Source: DASZTV01 sp035548055 (GTDB taxonomy: Bacteria > Actinomycetota > Actinomycetes > JAFAQI01). Taken from it: a DNA stretch of 29,219 nucleotides. A program made the position numbers and the translations under genes. Within the stretch, counting starts at the first letter, position 1. Every line of letters starts with the position of its first letter. A model generated the notes under the pieces. It was not told where the DNA came from, did not search any database, and saw only the letters and a program-made list of their open reading frames with translations. The stretch is from positions 1 through 29,219 of the forward strand of contig DASZTL010000018.1 of the NCBI GenBank assembly GCA_035548055.1. The letters are read 5' to 3'. This document shows, one piece after another, positions 22,699 through 28,974 of this stretch.

Positions 22699-22704
22699 TA
22701 CGGT
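22699..22704 (+). promoter_or_regulatory. -10 element, leaderless promoter of the DosR-like regulator
   Basis: TACGGT is separated by 6 nt (GTGACC) from the ATG at 22711. This favours that ATG over the GTG at 22705 and indicates the regulator can be transcribed independently of the PPOX gene. Confidence 0.5.
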
Positions 22705-22710
22705 GTGACC

Positions 22711-23361
22711 ATGAGTACGCCGATCAAGGTGTTCCTGTGCGATGACCACGAGGTCGTTCGGCGTGGCGTCAAGGACATGCTCGAGGCCGAGGGCGACATC
22801 GAGGTCATCGGCGAGGCGTCCACGGTGTCCGAGGCGATCGCCCGCGTGCCGGCCCTGCGTCCTCAGGTCGCTGTGCTCGACGTTCGGTTGCCCGACGGCA
22901 GCGGGATCACGGCCTGCCGGGAGCTTCGCTCCTCGATGCCCGAGCTCGGATGTCTGATGCTCACCTCGTTCGCGGATGACGAAGCGATGCTCGACGCGAT
23001 CATGGCCGGAGCGCAGGGCTTCGTGCTCAAGCAGATCCGTGGCTCCGACCTGGTGGGCGCGGTACGCACCGTCGCGAACGGCGGATCACTGCTCGACCCG
23101 ACCGCCACCGCCCGTGTCATGGACCGGCTACGCACCCACGGTCAGACCCAGGACAAGCTCGCCGCTCTGTCCGAACAGGAACGCAAGGTGCTCGAGCTGA
23201 TCGGTGAGGGCCTGACCAACCGGCAGATCGGTGATCGGTTGTTCCTCGCTGAGAAGACCGTGAAGAACTACGTGTCGAACGTGCTCTCCAAGCTCGGGCT
23301 CGAACGTCGTACCCAGGCCGCAGTGCTCGCCCACGAGGTGTCCCGCCAGATCATCGAGTAG
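22711..23361 (+). CDS. DosR/DevR-like NarL-family response regulator
   Basis: The 216-aa protein has a receiver domain (1-125) with acidic pair Asp11-Asp12, phosphoacceptor Asp57 in AVLDVRLPDG, Thr85 in MLTSFADD and Lys107 in FVLKQIRGSD. Its LuxR-type helix-turn-helix (153-203) includes LTNRQIGDRLFLAEKTVKNY and KLGLERRTQAAV. The recognition helix and the following segment are almost identical, from memory, to those of mycobacterial DosR, so it should bind DosR-like boxes; such boxes are found in the two nearby divergent regions. Phosphorylation is probably by the kinase at 20521-22143, with the PPOX gene between them. A GTG two codons upstream (22705) is an alternative start. The gene converges with the carbamate kinase, leaving 13 nt between stops. 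Established targets of this family are hypoxia, NO and dormancy genes. Confidence 0.93.
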   Translation: MSTPIKVFLCDDHEVVRRGVKDMLEAEGDIEVIGEASTVSEAIARVPALRPQVAVLDVRLPDGSGITACRELRSSMPELGCLMLTSFADDEAMLDAIMAGAQGFVLKQIRGSDLVGAVRTVANGGSLLDPTATARVMDRLRTHGQTQDKLAALSEQERKVLELIGEGLTNRQIGDRLFLAEKTVKNYVSNVLSKLGLERRTQAAVLAHEVSRQIIE

Positions 23362-23374
23362 GTCGGCCTCGTGG

Positions 23375-24280
23375 CTAGCCCCGCACGACCACGGTGCCGG
23401 TCTCGCCGGAGCTGAGCGCCAAGGCGCGGTCGAGCAGGCCGATCGCAGCGAGCCGGCCACCGGCCTCGACGAAGTCGCATGCGGCGGCAACCTTCGGCGC
23501 CATCGACCCGGCCGCGAACGTCATGGTGCGCAGCTCGCGGACGGTGACGCGTCCGAGGGGTCGCGCGCTCGGCGTACCGAAGTCGATCTCGACTGCCGGA
23601 ACGTCGGTGAGGAGCAGCAACACATCCGCGCCGAGATTGCGCGCGAGCAGGGCGGCGGCACGGTCCTTGTCCACGACCGCTTCGACTCCCTCCAGTCCGC
23701 CCGCGGTGCGCACGACGGGGACTCCGCCGCCGCCCGCGCAGACGACGAGTGCTCCGCTGTCGACGAGAGTCTTGATCGAGGCGAGCTCGATGAACTCGAT
23801 CGGGGTCGGCGACGGCACCACCCGGCGCCAGTGCGGGCCGTCCCGCTTCACCGTCCAACCCAGCTGGGCGGCGGTGCGCTTTGCGGTCGCCTCGTCGTAG
23901 ACCGGGCCGATGAACTTGGCAGGGTCGGTGAAGGCCGGGTCCGCCGCGTCGACGACGGTCTGGGTCAGTACGGTGACGATCTCTCGGCCGGGGAGTGAGT
24001 TGGTGAGCTCGCGCTGCAACCAGTAGCCGACCATGCCTTCTGTCTCTGCGCCAAGGACATCGAGGGGGTAAGGCACCGTCAGCGAGCCATCGCGCTCGCT
24101 TTCGAGCGCGAGCATGCCGACCTGCGGACCGTTGCCGTGCGTGACCACCACGTCGTGGTGGCGAGCCAGCTGCGCGATCGAGCTCACCGCGAGCCGGATG
24201 TTGTCCTGCTGGATGCTCGCGTCGGGACTCTCACCGCGTTTCAGGAGCGCATTGCCCCCGAGTGCGACGACGACCCTCAC
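23375..24280 (-). CDS. arcC: Carbamate kinase
   Basis: The enzyme interconverts carbamoyl phosphate + ADP and carbamate + ATP; fermentative arginine users gain ATP this way. The 301-aa protein shows all family motifs: VVVALGGNALLKRGE (3-17), THGNGPQVGMLALE, YPLDVLGAETEGMVGYWLQR, KFIGPVY, RRVVPSPTP, CAGGGGVPVV, VDKDRAAALLARNLGADVLL and FAAGSMAPKVAAACDFVEAG. No arginine deiminase or ornithine carbamoyltransferase gene is within the window, so the carbamoyl phosphate source is not shown. The GTG start is preceded by only a weak -10-like GATGCT (minus strand) at 6 nt spacing. It diverges from the universal stress gene, and a DosR-like box lies about 80 bp upstream. This placement suggests an ATP-supply role under low oxygen, which is inference. 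Confidence 0.94.
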   Translation of the reverse strand: MRVVVALGGNALLKRGESPDASIQQDNIRLAVSSIAQLARHHDVVVTHGNGPQVGMLALESERDGSLTVPYPLDVLGAETEGMVGYWLQRELTNSLPGREIVTVLTQTVVDAADPAFTDPAKFIGPVYDEATAKRTAAQLGWTVKRDGPHWRRVVPSPTPIEFIELASIKTLVDSGALVVCAGGGGVPVVRTAGGLEGVEAVVDKDRAAALLARNLGADVLLLLTDVPAVEIDFGTPSARPLGRVTVRELRTMTFAAGSMAPKVAAACDFVEAGGRLAAIGLLDRALALSSGETGTVVVRG

Positions 24281-24354
24281 TTCCGCAGCATCGGCGGGCT
24301 CTTGAAAGCGATCAAGGTCAATCGCCGCAACTGCGACGAATGGCGGGACGAATC

Positions 24355-24368
24355 GGGACTTTCGACCC
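24355..24368. promoter_or_regulatory. Strong DosR-box-like operator upstream of the universal stress gene
   Basis: GGGACTTTCGACCC matches the DosR/DevR half-site GGGACTT exactly and its partner (GNCC) in the right spacing. A second GGGAC lies 10 bp upstream (24345-24349). The box is centred about 43 bp before the inferred transcription start of the universal stress gene, the usual position for an activator contacting RNA polymerase. It lies about 80 bp from the divergent carbamate kinase start. Confidence 0.65.
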
Positions 24369-24392
24369 TGCTGCAGGCCGGTCTCGGGGCGG

Positions 24393-24398
24393 GATTCT
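24393..24398 (+). promoter_or_regulatory. Weak -10 element of the universal stress gene
   Basis: GATTCT lies 6 nt before the GTG at 24405. It differs from TANNNT only at its first base, as may be expected for an activator-dependent promoter. With the box upstream it supports GTG 24405 as a leaderless start over the ATG at 24417. Confidence 0.4.
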
Positions 24399-24404
24399 CG
24401 GTTC

Positions 24405-25205
24405 GTGGCGATCGAGATGGCTCACAGCCAACCGACTCGGATCCGTTCCCTCGTCAGTGTCCGGCGCGCCCAGTCGCCGGCCACCGCCGGGATCGGACGG
24501 CGCAAGGCCGTCGTCGCCGCGTACGTCGAGGACGGCGCCGGCAGGGCCGCTCTTCGCATCGCCACCGAGGGGGCGGCGTTGCGTGGAGCGTCCCTCCGGG
24601 TCCTCGGCCCGGTCAGACACGGCGACATCGTCGAGGAGCTCGTCAACGAGTCGACGTTCGCCGACCTCATCGTTGTCGGCTCCGGCCGAACCGGGTCGTC
24701 GGACACGCTTCGCCTCGACTCGATCGCACGCTCGTTGTCGCATCGCGCGAACTGCCCCGTGATGTTCGTGCCGGCAGGTGCAGATGCCGTCGACGTCCAC
24801 GAGATCGTCTGCGGCATCGACCGTTCCACCGGGTCCGCAGCGGCCCTTCGGTGGGCGGCACGGGAGGCTGCCATGCGCGGCGGAACGGTCCTCGCGCAGC
24901 AAGTCCGACCATGGTCGGAGGCTTACGCCGACAGGCCTGCCGAGTCCCTCAGCGGATGGGTCTTCTCCCAGCAGATCGCCGAGCCCACGACCATCGTGTG
25001 CCGACTCGTCTCCGGTACTTCTCCGGCCGGAGAACTCGTGCACACGGCGATGGAGCGGCGAGCGATGCTCGTCGTGGGCTCGCACCGGCGCGACGGTGGG
25101 CACCTGCACCGCTGCGTCACCGGCCGCCTCGCCGGAAACACCCCTGTCCCTGTGGTGGTGGTGCCCCCGGAGATCCCGGCCCCCAGAAGGTCTCCGGGGG
25201 CCTGA
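24405..25205 (+). CDS. Tandem universal stress protein (two UspA domains)
   Basis: The 266-aa protein has two Usp domains. Domain 1 (~34-123) begins RKAVVAAYVEDGAGRAAL and ends SLSHRANCPVMFVP. At about 90 residues it has lost the middle of the usual ~140-residue fold and lacks the usual GVDGS start. Domain 2 (~132-254) is fuller: IVCGIDRSTGSAAALRWAA through MLVVGSHRRDGGHLHRCV to PVPVVVVP. The Gly-rich ATP-binding signature is degenerate in both (GSGRTGSSD, GSHRRDGG). Usp proteins bind ATP or act as stress scaffolds, and tandem Usps are prominent members of mycobacterial DosR regulons. The matching upstream DosR-like box and weak -10 fit induction by the DosR-like regulator at 22711. The first ~30 residues have no recognisable fold, and the ATG at 24417 is an alternative start. 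Confidence 0.88.
   Translation: MAIEMAHSQPTRIRSLVSVRRAQSPATAGIGRRKAVVAAYVEDGAGRAALRIATEGAALRGASLRVLGPVRHGDIVEELVNESTFADLIVVGSGRTGSSDTLRLDSIARSLSHRANCPVMFVPAGADAVDVHEIVCGIDRSTGSAAALRWAAREAAMRGGTVLAQQVRPWSEAYADRPAESLSGWVFSQQIAEPTTIVCRLVSGTSPAGELVHTAMERRAMLVVGSHRRDGGHLHRCVTGRLAGNTPVPVVVVPPEIPAPRRSPGA
25163..25201 (+). terminator. Stem-loop terminator candidate at the end of the universal stress gene
   Basis: GCCCCCGGAGA (25163-25173) and TCTCCGGGGGC (25191-25201) form a perfect 11-bp stem with a 17-nt loop, ending just before the TGA. No T-run follows, so it would be a U-poor actinobacterial-type terminator or an mRNA-stabilising hairpin. Confidence 0.45.
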
Positions 25206-25278
25206 GCCCCACCGATCCGGCGACGAGAGTCCGCCCGTTCGGTTACACGTTTCAGGTCCGGGCGGCATCTTTAGAGGC

Positions 25279-25794
25279 GTGACGTTCCCAGAGTTCGCCG
25301 CCACCCGGCTCGGCGGCCTGCTCCGGTACGCCGTCATGCTCACTGGTGACCGAGACCTCTCCCAGGACATCGTCCAGGAGGTCCTCGCCCGGACCCAGGT
25401 GCGCTGGAAGCGCATCGAGCGGGCGGACTCACCCGACGCCTACGTCCGGCGCATGGTGCTCAACGAGTACCTGTCGTGGCGGCGCCGGTGGGCGGTCCGC
25501 AACGTCCAGGCGGTCGGTGAGCGGCTCGCGGAGCTCAGTGACCGCCACGCCGCGGAGGGCGACCACGCCCACGATGTGGTCGAGACGGACGAGCTGTGGA
25601 ACCGGCTCGCGACACTGCCGCGCAAGCAGCGCGCCGTACTCGTCCTTCGCTACTACGAGCAGCTTTCGGACGCAGAGATCGCGTCCCTTCTCGGCTGCGC
25701 CGAGGTCACCGTACGAAGCAACGCCTCAAAAGCCCTAGCGACCCTGCGGCTCCAGCAGGAGTCGCGCATCCCTGTAGCAGGAGACATCCGATGA
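25279..25794 (+). CDS. SigE-family ECF RNA polymerase sigma factor
   Basis: The 171-aa protein is an ECF (group 4) sigma factor. Region 2 is at ~10-65 (LRYAVMLTGDRDLSQDIVQE, VRWKRIERADSPDAYVRRMV, LNEYLSWRRRW). Region 4 is at ~105-158 (LATLPRKQRAVLVLRYYEQL, DAEIASLLGCAEVTVRSNAS). The pattern matches the actinobacterial SigE family. The GTG at 25279 was chosen because the preceding in-frame sequence is a shadow of the stress gene and VTFPEFAATRLGGLLRYAVM is a family-typical start. No standard -10 or autoregulatory ECF promoter was recognised upstream. The stop overlaps the next ATG (ATGA), so the sigma factor is translationally coupled to the membrane repeat protein. Such coupling usually pairs an ECF sigma with its anti-sigma regulator. 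Confidence 0.92.
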   Translation: MTFPEFAATRLGGLLRYAVMLTGDRDLSQDIVQEVLARTQVRWKRIERADSPDAYVRRMVLNEYLSWRRRWAVRNVQAVGERLAELSDRHAAEGDHAHDVVETDELWNRLATLPRKQRAVLVLRYYEQLSDAEIASLLGCAEVTVRSNASKALATLRLQQESRIPVAGDIR

Positions 25795-26618
25795 CCCCGT
25801 ATGAGATCGACGAGCTGACCGAGACCTTCTCCGCGCACGAGCTGCTCACTCCCGACGCGGACGAAGTGCTCACGAAGTCGCGTGAGATTGCGCGGCACAT
25901 GCGCCGTCGGCAGTGGATGCTTCGTACGACGGGGACCGTTGCGGTCACGGCTGCGGTCGTCGCGGGCGCCGTCGCCCTTCCCGGCCTGTTGGGCAGCGCG
26001 ACGCACGAAACCGCGGTGGTTCAGCCCGCCTCCGGCGGCGCTGTGTCTGCTGACCAGACGCACTCGACCGACGATGAGCTCACGGCATTCTTCAACGCGG
26101 GCTACGTGTACGACGATGCGCAACAGCTCGCCGAGCTCTGGCACGAGAGCGGTGATGTCGGGGCGGTCAAGGCGGAGGCTGGCGGCAGGCTGCTCGACGG
26201 CGAGACGCTTCCGGTCGCGCCGAGCGGCACCCCGGCGACGGCGGACGATCTGGCGCTGCAGGCGTACTTCGATGCCGGCTACGACTACAACGATGCCTTG
26301 ACGCTCGGCAAGATGTGGCACGAGTCGGACCCGGCGCAGGTCAAGATCGATGCAGGCAAGAGGATCGAGAACGGCAAGCAGCTGCCGATCCAGCCCAGTG
26401 CGGGCAAGGGTTCCGCCGACGCGAAGCCCTCCGGTGGGCAGGACCCCGAAGCCGTCACGGCCGACGAGCAGGCGGTGTCGGCCTTCTTCCAGGCGGGCTA
26501 CGACTACAACGATGCGGTGAAGCTCGCGAAGATCTGGCACGAAACCGACCCGTACAACGCCAAGGTCACGGCTGGCAAGAAGCTGGAGGGCGGTGAGACG
26601 CTGCCCATCGCCAGGTGA
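25791..26618 (+). CDS. Membrane-anchored protein with three WHE/AGY repeats, coupled to the ECF sigma factor
   Basis: Not recognised as a named family. The 275-aa protein has a ~45-residue basic cytoplasmic N-terminus (MTPYEIDELTETFSAHELLT), one transmembrane segment at about 47-68 (TGTVAVTAAVVAGAVALPGL) and an exterior built of three ~50-residue repeats (about 95-144, 152-202, 225-275). Repeat consensus: A[FY]F.AGY.Y[DN]DA..L...WHES, then K..AG..... .G..LP. Linkers are Gly/Ser/Pro/Ala-rich. The ATG overlaps the sigma factor stop and has AGGAGA about 7 nt upstream, so the two proteins should be made together. Position and topology suggest an anti-sigma-like signal transducer, but no zinc-binding HxxxCxxC motif or known anti-sigma domain is visible. 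The repeats could instead bind a wall or extracellular ligand. Confidence 0.85.
   Translation: MTPYEIDELTETFSAHELLTPDADEVLTKSREIARHMRRRQWMLRTTGTVAVTAAVVAGAVALPGLLGSATHETAVVQPASGGAVSADQTHSTDDELTAFFNAGYVYDDAQQLAELWHESGDVGAVKAEAGGRLLDGETLPVAPSGTPATADDLALQAYFDAGYDYNDALTLGKMWHESDPAQVKIDAGKRIENGKQLPIQPSAGKGSADAKPSGGQDPEAVTADEQAVSAFFQAGYDYNDAVKLAKIWHETDPYNAKVTAGKKLEGGETLPIAR
26073..26615 (+). repeat. Three protein-level repeats of ~50 residues
   Basis: Copies lie at 26073-26222, 26244-26396 and 26463-26615. Copies 2 and 3 share the DNA string GGCTACGACTACAACGATGC; copy 1 is more diverged. All keep AGYxY.DA, WHE, AG and LP in register. Confidence 0.85.
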
Positions 26619-26626
26619 CGGGACCT

Positions 26627-26632
26627 TAGGGT
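26627..26632 (+). promoter_or_regulatory. Candidate -10 element before the amidoligase gene
   Basis: TAGGGT lies 10 nt before the ATG at 26643, giving a predicted 5' leader of only a few bases. It overlaps an inverted repeat GACC-TTAG-GGTC (26622-26633) that could be a small operator. Confidence 0.4.
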
Positions 26633-26642
26633 CGGGCACACC

Positions 26643-27662
26643 ATGTGTGCGGTACTGCGCCGGAGGATCGGGTTCGAGCTCGAGCTGCTTGCGCCGAGAG
26701 GCTCGAGTCGGCGAACCCTCGCCGATGAGCTGGCCGCGCGGTGCGGTGGTGCGGTACGCCCGGTGTGGCACGTGGACAGCGAGCCGGTTCCGATCCAGTC
26801 TCTGGGCGGGCGCTTCATCCATCTCACACAAGGCTTCGAGGTGCGCGGGCGGTCGGGTGAGCTGCTGTGCACACTCGTCGACGACATCACGATCGGCGCG
26901 GATCTCGACCAGGCCGCTCCGGCGCTGCCGGGCTGGCAGCGGCTACTGACCGACGACCTCCGGTTCGCGTGGTTGCTCGATGCGCAGTGCGATCCGGCGA
27001 CGCTGCTGGAGAAGGTGCTCGATCCGGTCGCGGCGCTGTGGGCGGCGGAGGTCGAGACGCTGGGAAGCGTGCGTCGGCTCGACGCGCGCGGAGCGACGGT
27101 CGCGCTCGCCGCTCCGTCGGGCGGCGAGCGTGAGCGACCGTGCGAGATCGTCACGCCACCCATCGCGGAGGCTCATGGCGATCGGCTCGAGGAGCTGCTC
27201 GAGCCGGCCCGGGACCTAGGTTTTACCGTGCCACGCGAGGCTGCCGTGCATCTGCATCTCGATGGCGAGCCGTTCCGCGATGCCGCAACGCTCGCCAACG
27301 TCATACGGCTATTCGCGCACTGGCGGGAGCCGCTGCGCGAGCGGCTCGGCACCAACCCCGCGTGCCGCCGACTGCAGCCGTTGCCCGTTGACCTCGTGGC
27401 CGTTGCCGACGGGGAGCCGACCTTCGCGGAGTTGAAGGATGCGGCGCAGCGAAGTGCGCTGACCAAGTTCTACGACGTGAATCTCACACAGCTGTTCAAG
27501 GACAAGCCGACCCGCGACACCCTCGAGGTCCGTATTCTCCCTGGCGCGCTCAGAGCCGAGGACGTGGTGTCACGAGCCGCGATCATCGAGGCACTGCTCG
27601 ATCGCTGCGAGCGGGACCCTTGCTTCCGGCCGTTCGCTGAGGGCGAGAGGATGCCCTGGTGA
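26643..27662 (+). CDS. Putative amidoligase (Amidoligase_2 / COOH-NH2 ligase family)
   Basis: The 339-aa protein resembles the predicted amidoligase family related to glutamate-cysteine ligase and glutamine synthetase folds, which joins a carboxylate to an amine using ATP. Motifs in order: IGFELELLAP (9-18) with metal-binding Glu12 and Glu14; ERPCEIVTPPI (164-174) with Glu168; AVHLHLDG (201-208) with His203 and His205; LTKFYDVNLTQLF (273-285); and TLEVRILPGAL (293-303) with Glu295 and Arg297. These positions follow the family layout. Substrates are not predictable. Relatives often sit beside a gamma-glutamylcyclotransferase-like or amidotransferase gene; none is here. Instead it overlaps an NTF2-like gene by GTGA. 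It begins 24 nt after the repeat protein but has its own -10-like hexamer. No signal peptide, so cytoplasmic. Confidence 0.8.
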   Translation: MCAVLRRRIGFELELLAPRGSSRRTLADELAARCGGAVRPVWHVDSEPVPIQSLGGRFIHLTQGFEVRGRSGELLCTLVDDITIGADLDQAAPALPGWQRLLTDDLRFAWLLDAQCDPATLLEKVLDPVAALWAAEVETLGSVRRLDARGATVALAAPSGGERERPCEIVTPPIAEAHGDRLEELLEPARDLGFTVPREAAVHLHLDGEPFRDAATLANVIRLFAHWREPLRERLGTNPACRRLQPLPVDLVAVADGEPTFAELKDAAQRSALTKFYDVNLTQLFKDKPTRDTLEVRILPGALRAEDVVSRAAIIEALLDRCERDPCFRPFAEGERMPW

Positions 27663-28057
27663 TCGAACAGGTTGTGGCGCAGTGGCATCGGTTCCTCGAC
27701 GGTGACGGGGACCTCGGCGACCTGCTGGCCGATGACGTCGTCTTCTACTCGCCTGTGGTCTACACGCCGCAACGCGGCAAGGACGTCACGACCATGTATC
27801 TGCAGGCGGCGGGCCAAGTGCTGGTCGGCGACGGTGCCGACGGCAGCTTTCGCTATGTGAAGGAAGTCGTCGACGGCGACACCGCCGTGCTGGAGTTCGA
27901 GACATCACTGGCCGGCAAGTACGTCAACGGCGTCGACATCATCCGTTGCAACGCGGAAGGTCGCATCGTCGAGTTCCGCGTGATGCTGCGACCGCTGCAG
28001 GCGATCAATGCGGTGCACGAGCAGATGCGCAAGATGCTCGAGTCGTTCTCGAGCTGA
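27659..28057 (+). CDS. NTF2/SnoaL-like small protein
   Basis: The 132-aa protein has the alpha+beta cone pattern of the NTF2-like superfamily: helix VIEQVVAQWHRFLDG, the typical LGDLLADDVVFYSPVVYTPQ, then strands SFRYVKEVVDGDTAVLEFET, KYVNGVDIIRCNAEGRIVEF and RVMLRPLQAINAVHEQM. Members include SnoaL-type cyclases, ketosteroid isomerases and many binding proteins. The closest feel is the SnoaL_2-like hypothetical group, where 'F.SPVV..P..G' and 'G.D....... G.I.......RP' recur. The GTG start overlaps the amidoligase TGA, implying coupled translation and perhaps a shared pathway. No conserved catalytic residue can be named with confidence. It ends 8 nt from the convergent hydrolase stop. Confidence 0.85.
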   Translation: MIEQVVAQWHRFLDGDGDLGDLLADDVVFYSPVVYTPQRGKDVTTMYLQAAGQVLVGDGADGSFRYVKEVVDGDTAVLEFETSLAGKYVNGVDIIRCNAEGRIVEFRVMLRPLQAINAVHEQMRKMLESFSS

Positions 28058-28065
28058 CCCGCCGG

Positions 28066-28974
28066 TCAGGCGAGATGCAGGCCGCGCCGGACTGCATCGA
28101 GTACGGAGCCGCGGAAGGCGATGGCGACCGGTGCCTTCGGCGCGACGGCGTCGAAGCCGTGGAATGCGCCGGTCACGATCTCGACCTCGCACTCGACGCC
28201 GGCGGACCGTAGCCGCTCGGCGTACGCAAGATCCTCGTCATGGAAGAGGTCCTGAGTGCCGACCCCTATCCAGGCCGGGGCCAGCCCCGTGAGGTCCTCG
28301 TTGCGCCCGGGCACCGATGGGCCATCGGCCGGCTCGGCTCCTGGCTCGCGGCCCGTGTAGCTGCGCCAGCCGAGCGCGTTCGCCCGGTTGTTCCAGAGCC
28401 GGAAGGCGCGCTGATCGATGTCGGTGCGCAGGGCCGTGCGGTCGTCGAGCATCGGGTAGATCAGGAGCTGGAACGCAGGCTTCACTCCGTCGCGGTCCCG
28501 GGCGAGCTGCGCCAGTCCCGCGGCAAGCCCGCCCCCTGCGCTCGCGCCGGCGATCGCGATGCGGGTGGCGTCGACCCCGGGCTGCTCGGCGAGCCAGCCG
28601 AGCGCGGAGTAGCAGTCCAGCAGCGGCGTCGGATAGGGGTATTTCGGAGCCAGTCGGTAGTCGACTGCCGCGACCGTCACGCCGAGCTTCCCGGCTAGCC
28701 GCGCGCAGAGCGGGTCGTCCTGCGATGCGCTGCCGAGCACGTAGCCGCCGCCATGGATCCACAGCAGCGCGCCACCGTGTGGCTGAGGTTCGGCGGGCCG
28801 GTGGACGCGCACCGAGATCGCGCCGAGCCGTTCGACCTGCACGCCCGCCGGCGTACGGCGGGTGAGCAACGGGGTAAGGGTGCGCGCCACGGCGATGCCC
28901 CGCGGCCCCGCGCCGCGGGGCAGGAAGCGGGCGACCTTCCGCAGGTCGGGGTGGATCTCGGGGGTGGGCTTCAC
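28066..28974 (-). CDS. HSL-type alpha/beta hydrolase (esterase/lipase)
   Basis: The 302-aa protein belongs to the hormone-sensitive-lipase group of alpha/beta hydrolases, which hydrolyse short- to medium-chain esters. It has the oxyanion motif HGGGYVLGS (74-82), YRLAPKYPYP (106-115), the nucleophile elbow GASAGG with Ser145, and probable triad partners Asp242 (GTQDLFHDE) and His272 (AFHGFD). No signal peptide. The GTG at 28974 was chosen because it overlaps the upstream gene's TGA (GTGA) and gives VKPTPEIHPDLRKVARFLPR, a typical start for this group; the longer open frame is a shadow of the neighbour. A strong hairpin lies in its early codons. Pairing with a DapB-like oxidoreductase suggests a lipid or secondary-metabolite catabolic context, which is weak inference. 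Confidence 0.92.
   Translation of the reverse strand: MKPTPEIHPDLRKVARFLPRGAGPRGIAVARTLTPLLTRRTPAGVQVERLGAISVRVHRPAEPQPHGGALLWIHGGGYVLGSASQDDPLCARLAGKLGVTVAAVDYRLAPKYPYPTPLLDCYSALGWLAEQPGVDATRIAIAGASAGGGLAAGLAQLARDRDGVKPAFQLLIYPMLDDRTALRTDIDQRAFRLWNNRANALGWRSYTGREPGAEPADGPSVPGRNEDLTGLAPAWIGVGTQDLFHDEDLAYAERLRSAGVECEVEIVTGAFHGFDAVAPKAPVAIAFRGSVLDAVRRGLHLA
28896..28922. repeat. Perfect 11-bp inverted repeat in the early hydrolase coding region
   Basis: TGCCCCGCGGC (28896-28906) and GCCGCGGGGCA (28912-28922) flank a 5-nt loop. The structure covers about codons 18-26 of the hydrolase (PRGAGPRG) and would form a very stable mRNA hairpin. Confidence 0.7.

Noticed and set aside
26620..26636. GGGACC...GGGTC before the amidoligase considered as a DosR box
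   Set aside because: The half-site spacing and orientation do not fit; it is better described as a small palindrome over the -10 element.
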